Shown piece by piece: positions 29,367 through 39,784 of a stretch of DNA of 64,000 nucleotides. The stretch spans positions 186,001 through 250,000 of the forward strand of contig NZ_SZQJ01000007.1 in NCBI RefSeq assembly GCF_013369335.1. Direction: 5' to 3'. A program made the translations under genes and the position numbers. How positions within the stretch are numbered: position 1 is the stretch's first letter; each line of letters starts with the position of its first letter. The notes below the pieces were generated by a model that was not told where the DNA came from, searched no databases, and was given only the letters and a program-made list of their open reading frames with translations. This DNA comes from Vibrio sp. JPW-9-11-11 (GTDB taxonomy: Bacteria > Pseudomonadota > Gammaproteobacteria > Enterobacterales > Vibrionaceae).

Positions 29367-29848
29367 CTCCAATCAAGCAACTCGGTCGACATCAATACAC
29401 CATTCCAATCGGCATAGATATAGTCTCCGGGCTGGATCATCTGATTATGGATAGTAAGGGTCACATTCACTTCACCCGCATCACGCTTTTCGGTCTTAAA
29501 CGGGCAAGTACCCAACGCTTTAATACCTAAGTCCATTTCTGACATCATGGCAACATCGCGGACCGCTCCGTTGACAATGACCCCTTCCCAATGATTGTCG
29601 ATAGCAAGGATAGCAAGCTGGTCGCCCAATAGCGCTTTCTGACAAGAGCCGTGCCCATCAACCACTAGCACTTTGCCAGTGCCATCTTGGCTGAGCATCT
29701 CTCTCACTTTTGAATTATCGTGGTAACAACGTACAGTGACGATCTCACCATAAAACGCAAACTTACGACCAAAACTGTGTAGTGGTAGCTCGAGTAATGT
29801 CACGTTATCCTCGTGCTTATCACAGATATCTGGGGTTATATCATTCAT
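29363..29848 (-). CDS. RraA-like / HMG-CHA aldolase superfamily protein
   Basis: The 161-residue protein has the RraA fold signature ([20 protein letters not shown] and [13 protein letters not shown]). In E. coli, RraA inhibits RNase E. Here, residues D76, R97 and D98 form the D-X20-R-D motif used for divalent metal and substrate binding by HMG/CHA aldolases; E. coli RraA, as I recall it, lacks it. So the protein may be a second RraA (V. vulnificus is reported to have two) or a metal-dependent aldolase/decarboxylase. AAGGAGG precedes the ATG. It lies 34 nt after the DUF3293 gene on the same strand, so the two are probably co-transcribed. Confidence 0.8.
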   Translation of the reverse strand: MNDITPDICDKHEDNVTLLELPLHSFGRKFAFYGEIVTVRCYHDNSKVREMLSQDGTGKVLVVDGHGSCQKALLGDQLAILAIDNHWEGVIVNGAVRDVAMMSEMDLGIKALGTCPFKTEKRDAGEVNVTLTIHNQMIQPGDYIYADWNGVLMSTELLDWS

Positions 29849-29882
29849 TGTTTCCTCCTTGAACTTGCAAATAATAAATCAT

Positions 29883-30275
29883 CTATCGACAGCGATGTCG
29901 CCACTCTCCTAACAACAGTGGTGGTGTTTCATCTTGGCAAGAGAGCAAGAACAACTGCTCTCCGTCAATAAAATAGATAGCATTCTGAGCATACTTCTGC
30001 CCGAGTACCACTGCCTGTTCGAGGCTGATTGGTGCGGCAAAACTCTCTTCAGCCCAAGTGAAGTTTTGGTCTCCCACTAGTACGCAACTATAACCAGTAT
30101 GGACCAAATCTGCGGCTAAGCATTGATTGTTTCTATCATTATCGACCAATGAGCACCACACACTCGATGGGTTCCATGCGGTAATAATGGCGAACTGATT
30201 CGCCTTAGGAAGCGCTTCAAAACGAAAATAAGGTTGTTGATACGCGCGCCAAAGTTCGGCATCTATAGACATCAT
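29883..30275 (-). CDS. DUF3293 domain protein
   Basis: The 130-residue cytoplasmic protein matches the DUF3293 pattern: FAIITAWNPSS near residue 28, a central conserved Asn/Gln region, WAEESFAAPISLEQA near 75-90 and LGQKYAQNAIYFIDG near 92-106. The family has no assigned function and I do not infer one. Either of two adjacent ATGs could start it; no strong ribosome site is visible. It is divergent from arcA, separated by 321 nt that include a perfect FNR box, and is followed by the RraA-like gene. Confidence 0.8.
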   Translation of the reverse strand: MMSIDAELWRAYQQPYFRFEALPKANQFAIITAWNPSSVWCSLVDNDRNNQCLAADLVHTGYSCVLVGDQNFTWAEESFAAPISLEQAVVLGQKYAQNAIYFIDGEQLFLLSCQDETPPLLLGEWRHRCR

Positions 30276-30328
30276 TTCTATTGTTATACATTGATTGAAT
30301 ACTATTAATTTTTGTTACATTCTAACTC

Positions 30329-30342
30329 TTGATATAAATCAA
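30329..30342. promoter_or_regulatory. Perfect FNR box upstream of arcA
   Basis: TTGAT-ATAA-ATCAA matches the FNR consensus palindrome at every position. It is 254 nt upstream of the arcA ATG and 54 nt upstream of the divergent DUF3293 gene. A TATAAA -10 candidate for arcA lies at 30392-30397, and a minus-strand TAGTAT at 30299-30304 could serve DUF3293. E. coli arcA is known to be FNR-activated. Confidence 0.75.
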
Positions 30343-30596
30343 CAAAGTGTTGGGAATTAACATTTCGACGTTGTTAGCATGCTGTTAACATTATAAAATC
30401 CGCCTCAAAGACTAATAGACCACAGAGGAAGATGGACCTCTAAAGTGAGACAAATGCACCAAGGATGGCGGGCAATCAAAGAGAGTGTAATTTTATAATC
30501 TTTGGTTTATTATCAACATCACATTACCTGTATGTTATGTTTTTGCCTAGAATTTAATCTATTAGCACAAATTTTTCACAAATTTAGGTACCGCCA

Positions 30597-31313
30597 ATGC
30601 AAACCCCGCACATTCTTATTGTTGAAGATGAGCAAGTAACTCGTAACACTCTTAAGAGTATTTTTGAAGCAGAGGGATACGCTGTTTTTGAGGCCAGTGA
30701 CGGTGAAGAGATGCACCAGGTGTTGTCTGATAACCAAGTTAACCTGGTTATCATGGACATCAACCTTCCAGGCAAGAACGGTCTACTACTCGCTCGCGAA
30801 CTTCGTGAGCAAGCCAACGTTGCGCTGATGTTTTTAACTGGCCGCGACAATGAAGTGGATAAAATCCTTGGTCTAGAAATTGGTGCTGATGACTACATCA
30901 CTAAGCCATTTAACCCACGCGAACTGACCATCCGTGCGCGCAACTTGCTGAATCGTTCAATGAACTCAAGTGCCGTTAGTGAAGAGAAGCGCAGTGTAGA
31001 CAAATACGTATTTAACGGTTGGGTGCTAGATATCAATAGCCGCTCATTGGTTAGCCCAAGCGGTGATGGATATAAGTTGCCACGTTCAGAGTTCAGAGCG
31101 TTGCTTCACTTCTGTGAAAACCCAGGCAAAATCCAAACCCGTGCAGACCTCTTGAAAAAAATGACGGGACGTGAACTTAAGCCGCACGATCGCACTGTCG
31201 ACGTGACGATTCGCCGTATCCGCAAGCACTTTGAGTCTGTTTCAGGAACACCTGAAATTATTGCCACCATTCATGGTGAAGGCTACCGCTTCTGTGGTGA
31301 TCTAGAAGATTAA
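30597..31313 (+). CDS. arcA: Two-component response regulator ArcA
   Basis: ArcA (238 residues; same length as E. coli) is the response regulator of the ArcB-ArcA redox system that represses aerobic metabolism genes under low oxygen. The receiver domain (1-about 120) has the acidic pair EDE (10-12), the phosphorylation site Asp54 in [12 protein letters not shown], and Lys in [10 protein letters not shown] winged-helix domain follows (about 135-235) with [22 protein letters not shown] precedes the ATG. The thr operon neighbourhood is as in E. coli. It is followed by a terminator, so it is monocistronic. arcB is not in the window. Confidence 0.97.
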   Translation: MQTPHILIVEDEQVTRNTLKSIFEAEGYAVFEASDGEEMHQVLSDNQVNLVIMDINLPGKNGLLLARELREQANVALMFLTGRDNEVDKILGLEIGADDYITKPFNPRELTIRARNLLNRSMNSSAVSEEKRSVDKYVFNGWVLDINSRSLVSPSGDGYKLPRSEFRALLHFCENPGKIQTRADLLKKMTGRELKPHDRTVDVTIRRIRKHFESVSGTPEIIATIHGEGYRFCGDLED

Positions 31314-31331
31314 TCGCCGACTATGTTTGTA

Positions 31332-31358
31332 AATGGAGCCGTTAGGCTCCATTTTTTT
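31332..31358 (+). terminator. Terminator of arcA
   Basis: AATGGAGCC-GTTA-GGCTCCATT followed by a T-run, 18 nt after the arcA stop. Confidence 0.9.
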
Positions 31359-31395
31359 ATCAGGGGATGGCTCAGGTAAACATAATAACCAAAAC

Positions 31396-31425
31396 AAAAA
31401 CGCCTGCTGACAAGCAGGCGTTTTT
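31396..31425. terminator. Bidirectional terminator after hldE
   Basis: AAAAACGCCTGCT / AGCAGGCGTTTTT with a GACA loop has T-runs on both strands, 21 nt past the hldE stop. It is a second stop for arcA transcripts. Confidence 0.88.
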
Positions 31426-31446
31426 CATAACAGATATCAGTGTAAT

Positions 31447-32877
31447 CTAACCTCGACCACCTTTTATCGCATCGATAATTTCCGTGGTCGAACAACCATC
31501 TTCGAAGTTAAGCACTTTAACCTCTCCGCCATTAGCGATCACTTCTTTGCCACCGGCGATCTCTTCTGGCTTATAATCGCCGCCTTTGACGAGCAGATCA
31601 GGCAATACTTCACCAATCAGACGCTGTGGCGTGTCTTCACCAAATGGCACCACCCAATCGACAGCCCCTAAACCCGCGAGTACCGCCATGCGGCGATCGG
31701 TAGGATTAACAGGGCGTCCCGGTCCTTTTAGGCGCTTGACTGACTCATCAGTGTTGACTGCCACGATTAAACGGTCACCCAGCTCTGCCGCATGATTGAG
31801 GTATGACACATGGCCCGCGTGCAAAATATCAAAGCAGCCGTTCGTCATCACGACTTTCTCACCTTTGATTTGTGCGTTTCTCACCGCTTGAATCAGCGCC
31901 TTCTCGCTAATGACGCCAAAATCAGTATCTTGACTACCATGGACAGCCTCAGCAAGTTCAATGGTCGATACGGTTGACGTACCCAGTTTGCCAACCACTA
32001 CCCCTGCCGCCGCGTTTGCTAATGCGCACGCTTCATCTAAAGGTTTGCCCGCTGCGACAGACGCTGCCAACACCGAAATAACCGTATCGCCAGCCCCAGT
32101 CACATCATAGACTTCTTGAGCTTGAGTCGGCAGGTGGAAAGGCTCTTGGTCACGACGTAATAATGTCATACCGTGTTCGCTGCGAGTGACAAGTAGCGCT
32201 TCGAAGTCAAACTCTTCAATCAGCGCTAAGCCTTTTTCAATCAGGTCTTGGTCTGATTTTACTTTGCCCGCGACCAGTTCAAATTCCGCCATATTTGGCG
32301 TCAGCAAGGTCGCCCCACGATAGCGCTCGAAATCAGCACCTTTAGGATCAATAAACACCGGAACCTTAGCCGCACGTGCTTTTTGGATAAATAACTGAAC
32401 GTGTTCAAGTGCGCCTTTCGCGTAATCCGATAACACTACGGCATTCACTTTGGGTAGCGCGCGCTCCATTCGATCGAGGATCAGATCTGACTCGACGTTT
32501 TCAAACTGGTCTTCGAAATCAAGACGGATCAGTTGCTGACCACGACTCAGCACACGTAGCTTGGTAATGGTTGGGTAGTTCGGCAAACCAACGAAATCAC
32601 ATTTTACTTTGAGCGCGGATAGAGTTTCGTTCAATACCTTCGCAGGCTCATCAATCCCAGTTAAGCCAACAATATGAGCGTGACCACCGAGAGAAGCAAT
32701 GTTCATTGCTACGTTGGCAGCACCACCTGGACGCTCTTCATTATTTTCTACTTTGACTACAGGTACTGGCGCTTCTGGTGAGATGCGCCCAGTCGGGCCA
32801 TACCAATAGCGATCTAACATCACATCACCAATGATCAACACACCAGAATCACTGTAGTTAGGCAGGATTGGCTTCAT
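31447..32877 (-). CDS. hldE: Bifunctional heptose-7-phosphate kinase/heptose-1-phosphate adenylyltransferase
   Basis: HldE/RfaE (476 residues) makes ADP-D-glycero-D-manno-heptose for the LPS inner core. The N-terminal ribokinase-type domain (1-about 320) contains [16 protein letters not shown] and [16 protein letters not shown]; the C-terminal nucleotidyltransferase domain (about 345-476) contains the HxGH motif in [26 protein letters not shown] precedes the ATG. It lies 52 nt downstream of glnE on the same strand, the E. coli ygiF-glnE-hldE order, although here ygiF has been separated from glnE. Confidence 0.97.
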   Translation of the reverse strand: MKPILPNYSDSGVLIIGDVMLDRYWYGPTGRISPEAPVPVVKVENNEERPGGAANVAMNIASLGGHAHIVGLTGIDEPAKVLNETLSALKVKCDFVGLPNYPTITKLRVLSRGQQLIRLDFEDQFENVESDLILDRMERALPKVNAVVLSDYAKGALEHVQLFIQKARAAKVPVFIDPKGADFERYRGATLLTPNMAEFELVAGKVKSDQDLIEKGLALIEEFDFEALLVTRSEHGMTLLRRDQEPFHLPTQAQEVYDVTGAGDTVISVLAASVAAGKPLDEACALANAAAGVVVGKLGTSTVSTIELAEAVHGSQDTDFGVISEKALIQAVRNAQIKGEKVVMTNGCFDILHAGHVSYLNHAAELGDRLIVAVNTDESVKRLKGPGRPVNPTDRRMAVLAGLGAVDWVVPFGEDTPQRLIGEVLPDLLVKGGDYKPEEIAGGKEVIANGGEVKVLNFEDGCSTTEIIDAIKGGRG

Positions 32878-32929
32878 TGTAGGTCTCCAAATTCTAATTC
32901 GCGCAGAAGTTTAGCATAAAGCGTCGTAG

Positions 32930-35770
32930 TTATTCTAACCACTCGTGCCACTGTTTAATGACCTGTTCGCGCTCGGCAGCAAACTTGTCTTCGGCAACAT
33001 CAGCATCAAGGTTGAGCAAGTTGCGATGATGGATTTGATCGCGCATCTCTGTATAAGCATGAGTCAAAGCCATGGCGTCCTCTTCTTGCAGAATACCCTG
33101 AGCGATCAAGGTTTCGATAATCCGCACATTATCGCTCCAGCGAGTTAACTTCGGCTTTTGCTGGCTAAAGCGTAGCACCAAATATTGCACTAAGAACTCA
33201 ACATCGGTAATACCTCCAGGATCTTGCTTGAGCATAAACCGGCCCGTTTTTTTACCGCCTAGATGTTTACGCATTTTAACGCGCATCTCGGATACTTGTT
33301 TGATCAAGTCAGCTTCATCGCGTGCTAGGCTTAAGATCTCGTGCCGCGTTTGAGCAAACGCGCGCTGCAATGGCGCATCTCCATAGATCATCCTTGCCCG
33401 AACCAGCGCTTGATGCTCCCAGGTCCAAGCATCTTGCCTTTGATACTCATCAAAGGCATCAATAGGACTAACAAGTAACCCCGACACCCCAGAAGGACGA
33501 AGACGGGTATCAACCTCATACAAGATGCCTGAAGCGGTACGCGTCGAGAAGATATGAATAATTCGCTGAGCTAAACGTAGGTAAAACTGGCGACCATCAA
33601 TCTCTTTCTTGCCATCGGTATACACGTGTACCGGGCAATCATGAATAAAGACGACATCTAGATCCGAATTGTAACCCAGCTCCCAGCCGCCAACTTTTCC
33701 ATACCCTACCACGGCGAAGCCTTTTCCTTCTCTCTCTCTCACATGAGTCGGTTCGCCATATTTCTCGCTCATTTGCAACCAAGCCTGCCCAACAACAGAT
33801 TCAACTATCGCTTCGGCCAAATAGGTTAAGTGATCACTCACTTTCATCACAGGTAACACACCCGCGATATCTGCAGCGGCAATCCTGAGAATGCATATCT
33901 GCTTGAACTGGCGCAGAGCTTCCATCTGCTGTTCCATGTCGTCTTCAGGAATTCGAGCGAGAAAATCACGCAGTTCAGTGCGATACCCATCCAAAGGAAT
34001 CGGGTTATAAAGCTGCTGAGGGTCAATCAACTCATCAAGCAGAATCGGGTAGCGTCCCAACTGCTCAGAGATCATCGGGCTGGCGGTACACAAACGGACC
34101 AGTTGCACTAGCGCCGCTGGATGTTCGTCTAACAGCTCTAAGTAGGTCGTGCGAGTAACGATTCTATTCAATAGGTGTAACACTCGCGTCAAGCCAAACT
34201 TTGCGTCCGGATGAGCGTAAAGCGCGGAGAAAATTTTAGGCATCAGCCGGTTGAGCACCTCACGCCCGCGCGGCCCCAAGGTCTTTTTAGCTAAATCTTG
34301 TTTAAACTGAATAATAGTGGCGGCCATCGCCTGCGGGTCATCAACATGAATATCATGTTCGAGAATATGTTCGAGAACATCTTGTTTGGCTGCCATGTCC
34401 CACAACTCAGTAAAGTGCTGGGCGATATCTTGCTGGTCATCCTCGTCATCGCCAATCAGATCTGCAAACACCGCATGCACATTGGCCATGTGAGCCTTTA
34501 CATCCTCTAAAAGCGCAGACCAAGTTTGATAGCCCATCGCCACGGCCAGTTGCAACTGTTCAAAATCACACTCTGGCAGGGTCTGGGTTTGCTTATCGGC
34601 CATCGCTTGCAGTAGGTTTTCCAGACGACGCAGAAACTTATACGCCTCACGTAAATGTGCGGTCTCTTGACTGGTAAGTTGCTCCAACTCTTCAATCGCG
34701 TCGATCGTTATCAGAAGACCACGTTGACGCAAACCGGGCTCACGTCCGCCACGAATAAGCTGGAATACTTGCGCAATAAACTCGATTTCGCGAATACCAC
34801 CCGCACCAAGTTTAATGTTGTTACTCAAGCCACGACGACGTACTTCACTGCTGATCATAGATTTCATCCGGCGCAGAGACTGAATAGCACTGAAGTCAAT
34901 ATAGCGGCGAAACACAAACGGACGCAGCATTTGACGCAGTTCTTGGTACTGAGGATACATCTCGCTGCCCATCACTCGCGCTTTGATCATCGCGTAACGC
35001 TCCCAGTCACGACCTTGCTCTTGGTAATAGTCTTCCAGCGCGGCGAAGCTCATGACCAACGGGCCACTGTCGCCAAACGGGCGTAAGCGCATGTCAACAC
35101 GATAGCAAAAACCATCAAAAGTTTGTTGATCCAGCGCTTTGATGATGCGCTGACCGAGTCGCGTAAAGAACTGGGCATTAGCAATACTTTTACGTGCACC
35201 TTGAGTTTCACCGTTTTCGGGGTAGGTAAAAATCAAGTCAATGTCTGAGGAAAAATTGAGCTCACCTCCCCCTAGTTTGCCCATACCAATAATCAGCAGT
35301 GGTTGTGCCTCACCTTCGGCATTGGTTGGCGTTCCCCACTGTGCACAACATGCTTTGTATTGCCATTGATAAGTTTCGAAGATCATCGCTTCAGCGAGCT
35401 CTGACAGGTGTTGAAGACTCTGCTCTAAACGCCACGACGCAGTAAAATCTCGCCAGGCGATATAGACCATTTCTCGATTTCGAAATTGACGCAGTACCCG
35501 GTGCCCTTGCTCTTCATCTTCACACTCGCTCAGTAACTGTGCTAAACGTTGACGATAATCCTGATAACGTGAGTGGTCACTTAGCATCTGGGGAAGCTGC
35601 TGTTGTAGGTACTCATCTGTCGACAAGGCGTCACTGATAAACTGACTTAAACCGGCAACATAGGTCAGTTGCTCACGCAGCGACTCTGGCCAATGCGCCA
35701 AGGTGAGCGAAGGGTTTAAAAGTTCAAGAGCCGATTGGGAGTGAGATATGAGGCTTTCTGGCAATTGCAT
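32930..35770 (-). CDS. glnE: Glutamine synthetase adenylyltransferase/deadenylase
   Basis: GlnE (946 residues; E. coli 946) adds or removes AMP on glutamine synthetase according to nitrogen status. Two nucleotidyltransferase domains are visible: the N-terminal removase with [14 protein letters not shown] (about residue 175) and the C-terminal transferase with [13 protein letters not shown] (about 705), each followed by an all-helical GlnD-UR_UTase-type domain. AAGGAAG precedes the ATG. It is upstream of hldE; upstream of it is a terminator belonging to a chemoreceptor gene, so glnE must have its own promoter. Confidence 0.97.
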   Translation of the reverse strand: MQLPESLISHSQSALELLNPSLTLAHWPESLREQLTYVAGLSQFISDALSTDEYLQQQLPQMLSDHSRYQDYRQRLAQLLSECEDEEQGHRVLRQFRNREMVYIAWRDFTASWRLEQSLQHLSELAEAMIFETYQWQYKACCAQWGTPTNAEGEAQPLLIIGMGKLGGGELNFSSDIDLIFTYPENGETQGARKSIANAQFFTRLGQRIIKALDQQTFDGFCYRVDMRLRPFGDSGPLVMSFAALEDYYQEQGRDWERYAMIKARVMGSEMYPQYQELRQMLRPFVFRRYIDFSAIQSLRRMKSMISSEVRRRGLSNNIKLGAGGIREIEFIAQVFQLIRGGREPGLRQRGLLITIDAIEELEQLTSQETAHLREAYKFLRRLENLLQAMADKQTQTLPECDFEQLQLAVAMGYQTWSALLEDVKAHMANVHAVFADLIGDDEDDQQDIAQHFTELWDMAAKQDVLEHILEHDIHVDDPQAMAATIIQFKQDLAKKTLGPRGREVLNRLMPKIFSALYAHPDAKFGLTRVLHLLNRIVTRTTYLELLDEHPAALVQLVRLCTASPMISEQLGRYPILLDELIDPQQLYNPIPLDGYRTELRDFLARIPEDDMEQQMEALRQFKQICILRIAAADIAGVLPVMKVSDHLTYLAEAIVESVVGQAWLQMSEKYGEPTHVREREGKGFAVVGYGKVGGWELGYNSDLDVVFIHDCPVHVYTDGKKEIDGRQFYLRLAQRIIHIFSTRTASGILYEVDTRLRPSGVSGLLVSPIDAFDEYQRQDAWTWEHQALVRARMIYGDAPLQRAFAQTRHEILSLARDEADLIKQVSEMRVKMRKHLGGKKTGRFMLKQDPGGITDVEFLVQYLVLRFSQQKPKLTRWSDNVRIIETLIAQGILQEEDAMALTHAYTEMRDQIHHRNLLNLDADVAEDKFAAEREQVIKQWHEWLE

Positions 35771-35828
35771 GAGTCTTCCTTGTTCGAGAAATACCAGCGA
35801 GGGAACGAGTATGATCTATTTATACCAA

Positions 35829-35862
35829 TAAAAAACGCCCACTAGTAGCGAGCGGGCGTTTA
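35829..35862 (-). terminator. Terminator of the chemoreceptor gene
   Basis: On the minus strand, AACGCCC and GGGCGTT arms (outer stem 35834-35840 / 35854-35860) enclose a partly paired 13-nt loop and are followed by a T-rich run. Confidence 0.75.
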
Positions 35863-35881
35863 TTAACAATAACTTGAGACG

Positions 35882-37138
35882 TTAAACTTTAAATGAGGTG
35901 ATCTTCTCATCAAGCTCTTCGGCGTTTTTCTGCATGATTTCTGATGTTTCTAATAGCTCGGAAACCACGGTCACTGACGCCTCCACCAGCTCACGCACAT
36001 TGGTTAGGTTCTGATTCATCTCTTCTGCAACACTGCTTTGCTGACCTGCTGCAGTGGCAATTTGGAAATTCATGTCATTGATCTGATTCACCTGACCAAC
36101 GATACCGTCCAGTTCGCTGCCAGCGTTGGTCACTAACTCAACCCCTTCTGCCGCTTCTACCACGCTCTTCTCCATTAAATCGACCGCAGAGTTGGCGCTG
36201 GTTTGCAGTTGGGTGATCATCTCTTGGATCTCAACCGTCGCTTGCTGAGTACGTTGAGCCAGATTGCGAACTTCATCAGCGACTACCGCAAAACCGCGCC
36301 CAGCTTCCCCCGCGCGCGCCGCCTCAATGGCCGCGTTTAATGCCAACAAATTGGTTTGCTCAGAAATACCTTGAATGGTGCCGACGACGCTGCCGATGGA
36401 CTCAACACTCTCTTCCACTTGATTGACCGCTTGCGCTGAAGCCGCGATATCTTTGGAAAGCTCACTGATTTTTTGCACTGTATCTTGAACAAAACGCTGG
36501 CCCGTTGCCGCAGAGCCTGAGGCATTTTCCGTAAGAGAAGAAGCACTTTGGGCATGGCCCGCCACAGTTTGAACTGTCGAAGTCATTTCGCTCATCGCCG
36601 TCGCGAGCTGGTCGATTTCGTTAAACTCTTCTTGAGCCGACTCTTTCGTCTCTGACATGCTGAGTGTCATCACTTCCGTCAAACCAGACAGCTCTTGTGA
36701 CGCATTAATTTGCATACGAATCATGTCTTGCAGTTGAACCCGTGTTTTTTCTAGTTCTCGGGCAACATCACCGTACTCATCTTTACACGCCATCTCGATA
36801 GGAACGGACAGATCGCGTTGTGCCATCAATTTGATGGCCTCATTCAAGTAATGAGTTTGACGCAGCATCACTCGCGCAGCAAACATCAGTAGCGCCACAA
36901 ATACGATAATTAATAACCCGGTCTGCCACGCCACTTGCACAAGGTAGGCATCATAATGTTGCTGGGCCACTTCACTATTCTGTGTCGCGGCTAGGAGAGA
37001 ATCATAGAAGGTGCTCGCATCCCACAGCTGTTTAGCGATGATCAGTAAGGTACTGAACACCATCAGTATTACCATCTTGGGCACAAGTCGAACATCCGTA
37101 ATCACTCGCTCCCACGGCTTAAACGCCATCTTGGTCAT
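35882..37138 (-). CDS. Methyl-accepting chemotaxis protein
   Basis: The 418-residue inner-membrane protein has helices at about 20-38 and 70-90 enclosing only about 30 periplasmic residues, so it has no folded external sensor domain. A HAMP-like region (about 90-145) and the cytoplasmic signalling hairpin follow, with the conserved tip EQTNLLALNAAIEAARAGE near residue 258-276. It may sense a membrane or internal cue. No C-terminal NWETF-type tether is present (ends EELDEKITSFKV). GGAG is 8 nt before the ATG. It has its own terminator and sits between glnE and a divergent K+ channel gene, a position not occupied in E. coli. Confidence 0.9.
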   Translation of the reverse strand: MTKMAFKPWERVITDVRLVPKMVILMVFSTLLIIAKQLWDASTFYDSLLAATQNSEVAQQHYDAYLVQVAWQTGLLIIVFVALLMFAARVMLRQTHYLNEAIKLMAQRDLSVPIEMACKDEYGDVARELEKTRVQLQDMIRMQINASQELSGLTEVMTLSMSETKESAQEEFNEIDQLATAMSEMTSTVQTVAGHAQSASSLTENASGSAATGQRFVQDTVQKISELSKDIAASAQAVNQVEESVESIGSVVGTIQGISEQTNLLALNAAIEAARAGEAGRGFAVVADEVRNLAQRTQQATVEIQEMITQLQTSANSAVDLMEKSVVEAAEGVELVTNAGSELDGIVGQVNQINDMNFQIATAAGQQSSVAEEMNQNLTNVRELVEASVTVVSELLETSEIMQKNAEELDEKITSFKV

Positions 37139-37248
37139 TGTCCGTTCTCCACTTTGTCATATTTTGAATTTTCAATGCGTTATACTAAAGTAGCACCACA
37201 GGTGCGACTCCCTCGACAGCACTGAATTAGATTTATTTCGAGCCTCGT

Positions 37249-38025
37249 ATGAATAGTGATACTACCAAAGACGATACAAAACCGATGAGCTTGCTGTCAC
37301 TGATCTTGTCATTTATGGCGCTATTTGTGATCTCGGGCTTATTGTTTCTTCCTTTGCAAGCAGAAACTCGACAAGTTCTTATCGGCTTGGACTTTGTAAT
37401 CTGTAGCATTTTTCTCCTGCAGTTAAGTGTAGACTTGATCCGTGCTACAAATCGGATGAAATTTTTGCAACGCCACTGGATCGATTTTTTAGCCAGCATT
37501 CCCATGATCGAGCCTTTACGTTACGCACGGCTATTCTCGATACTGCGCGTGATCTTGGTTATCCGCTCTAGCCATAACCTGTTACGTCAACTACAACAGA
37601 ACAAACACGAAGCGACCCTAGCATCTATCTTACTGTTGTTGGTGGTGTTGCTTACTGCAGGCTCAAGTATGATGCTCTTTGTCGAAGGCCACTCGCCTGA
37701 AGCCAATATTACCGACGGCGGAGACGCGCTGTGGTGGGCGTTGGTGACGATTTCAACCGTTGGATACGGCGATCACTACCCTGTGACCAACGGTGGGCGT
37801 ATTTTGGCCGCGGGATTGATCGTTTGTGGAGTGGGGTTGTTTGGTATGATCTCAGGTTTAGTCACTTCAATGATCGCCTCTCCATCCAAATTGCAAGATC
37901 TGCGGGCGCAGAATAAGGAGCGGTTGTTGATTGAAATGGTCGAAAAACAAAACCAAATCCTTGAGCGTCTCGACAAACTCGAGCGTAACCAATTAAAAGG
38001 TGGGAAACAAAAACGAGAGCCTTAA
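37249..38025 (+). CDS. Voltage-gated-type potassium channel
   Basis: The 258-residue membrane protein has six predicted helices with an S4-like Arg-spaced helix (RYARLFSILRVILVIRSSH, about 96-116), a pore loop with a perfect selectivity filter TVGYGD (170-175), and a final gating helix (about 185-207). A coiled, charged tail of about 45 residues follows. This is the six-helix Kv-type plan rather than the two-helix KcsA plan. No RCK/TrkA domain is present, so ligand gating is not evident. It diverges from the chemoreceptor gene; the ribosome site is weak. Confidence 0.9.
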   Translation: MNSDTTKDDTKPMSLLSLILSFMALFVISGLLFLPLQAETRQVLIGLDFVICSIFLLQLSVDLIRATNRMKFLQRHWIDFLASIPMIEPLRYARLFSILRVILVIRSSHNLLRQLQQNKHEATLASILLLLVVLLTAGSSMMLFVEGHSPEANITDGGDALWWALVTISTVGYGDHYPVTNGGRILAAGLIVCGVGLFGMISGLVTSMIASPSKLQDLRAQNKERLLIEMVEKQNQILERLDKLERNQLKGGKQKREP

Positions 38026-38038
38026 GCTCTCGTTTGTT
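38008..38038. terminator. Bidirectional terminator after the K+ channel gene
   Basis: AACGAGAGC / GCTCTCGTT (38012-38020 / 38026-38034) with a 5-nt loop containing the channel stop codon; T-rich on both sides, so it also serves the convergent CYTH-CHAD gene. Confidence 0.8.
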
Positions 38039-38061
38039 TGTTCCTTTCTGATGAATGTTGG

Positions 38062-39579
38062 TTAATCACGCCAGTAGGGCTGAGCTTCGATACAGATGAT
38101 GCGCGTCTGCTCCATCGCGTGCAAAATCGAGCCTTGCTGACGAACCAACCATCGCTGCAACTGCTCACGCTCTTCTGTCTCTAACTTATCGACTAGCTGC
38201 TCTAACGTTTTAAGTTTGAGTAAGTCATCAGTCCCGTGCAGCAGATCGCTCCAAGGTAGACGAAAACTATTACGCTCTTCATCATCATACAAACTGGCAA
38301 AACTGATGCCCGTGTAGAGATTACGCATCAGGCGGTATCGCTGTTCAATATAATCGTCAGCAGAGAGGTTTTGCTCAGGCGGAAACGCCTCTATTAACTC
38401 TGCCCACGTTCGGTCAAGCTGTTCAACAGAAAAATGCTCGATATTGAGCGCCATTTTGTCGCGCGCTTTGTCATCTAAAAATGGTTGCCAACCTCGAGTC
38501 AAAATCCAGCGACTCAGATCAAGCAGTAACCCGGTGTAACGCGCCGAGTTGACCAGTTCCAGCATTTGTTGACGTGATGGTAACTCTTCTTGGACCAATT
38601 TCAGTTCGGCGACCAAAAACTTGCGCGCATCGAGTTTGCGCAGCGCATGACCTTTATCATCCAGCAAATCTGCTAAGTAATCGTAGTCGTGCAACCACTC
38701 GAGTTCTTGTTCCAGCCATTTCAACTCTTGGCGTAAAATCGCGCTCGCTCGACGCGGAACCACGCCACCATAAACCGTTAATATTTGGCGAATAAAGCTG
38801 ATGGCGTTTTTGATCTCGTGCAAGGCACTGATCGAGTCACGCTCTGCGTAGATTTGCTCGTGATAATGCCAATGAGAAAGCGCGTGCTCGAGCGAGTTAA
38901 TAAAGCAAGACTCGACCGTATCGTGTTTGTCTGTCTCGACTAAAGCGAGCGATTTGACTTCGTCTCCGGCGTAATCCATCGCCAAGCGGTAACCTTTCGC
39001 GGCTTTACTTAAGTTCCCCAAGCGCATGCCTCCCTGCTCACACAAGCTACGAGCAAGGGTAAATAGTGCATCGGTTTGGCCTGATTTCAGTTCGAGTTCA
39101 ACTTCGCAAATAGGGTCTTGCTTGTCATTGGCTTCAACCTCGCCTTGGTCAAACGCGACTTCGACTTGGCTGCCGTCTGCCATACCAATCAACCACTGTT
39201 CACGGGTAAAATTGGTAGAGAACAAGGGAGTGAGTTCAGATTGCAGAGCCGCTATCTCTTTACCATCCGGCCAAATATCGGTTGGGTGCAGAGTAAGCTC
39301 AGGTTGGTTGCTATTATGTTCAGCGTTGTACTCTGGTCTTTGATGTAGCCCGGCGACCACACGCCCTGCGGTTTTCACCGTTTGCACATAAACATCGTCA
39401 AAGCGGCGAATACGCAAACCAATGTCATGTTGGCGCAACCAATTATCGGCGGTATCAAAGTAGGTATTACCCAGCTCGCGACAGCTATGCTGAAGTACTT
39501 TGGTTTCAGCGACCTTACTACGTAAAGTCTCTGAAAAATCGGGAGAAACAAAAAACTTCAGTTCTATCTCGGTTTCCAT
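38062..39579 (-). CDS. CYTH-CHAD domain protein (inorganic triphosphatase, YgiF-like)
   Basis: The 505-residue protein has an N-terminal CYTH domain (1-about 200), with the diagnostic ExExK motif in METEIELKFF, and a C-terminal CHAD domain (about 225-500) rich in conserved His and Arg (LHEIKNAISFIRQIL). E. coli YgiF of the same plan hydrolyses inorganic triphosphate; CHAD domains bind polyphosphate. The family start METEIELK lies at 39579, preceded by AAAGGTAACACT; the frame continues 19 codons upstream without support. In E. coli it precedes glnE directly; here the channel and chemoreceptor genes intervene. A Pit-type phosphate transporter pair lies divergent to it. Confidence 0.9.
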   Translation of the reverse strand: METEIELKFFVSPDFSETLRSKVAETKVLQHSCRELGNTYFDTADNWLRQHDIGLRIRRFDDVYVQTVKTAGRVVAGLHQRPEYNAEHNSNQPELTLHPTDIWPDGKEIAALQSELTPLFSTNFTREQWLIGMADGSQVEVAFDQGEVEANDKQDPICEVELELKSGQTDALFTLARSLCEQGGMRLGNLSKAAKGYRLAMDYAGDEVKSLALVETDKHDTVESCFINSLEHALSHWHYHEQIYAERDSISALHEIKNAISFIRQILTVYGGVVPRRASAILRQELKWLEQELEWLHDYDYLADLLDDKGHALRKLDARKFLVAELKLVQEELPSRQQMLELVNSARYTGLLLDLSRWILTRGWQPFLDDKARDKMALNIEHFSVEQLDRTWAELIEAFPPEQNLSADDYIEQRYRLMRNLYTGISFASLYDDEERNSFRLPWSDLLHGTDDLLKLKTLEQLVDKLETEEREQLQRWLVRQQGSILHAMEQTRIICIEAQPYWRD

Positions 39580-39784
39580 AGTGTTACCTTTCAAAGCAGA
39601 TAGAAACAGGATATTGCCAATTTTCTTACTCGGCAAGAAAGAAATATCACCCTAATGATGATCTAAAACAGTTTTAATGAGTGATTTAATGGGTTAACAT
39701 GCGCGCCTTTATAGCCATCGTTCAACATTTCGCCACGAATGGTGTATGTTACTTTTTAGGTTATAGTAATTGGGTTGAATGACC

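Noticed and set aside
34655..35086. A 143-codon plus-strand open frame within glnE
   Set aside because: Antisense to a conserved region, with no domain or ribosome site.
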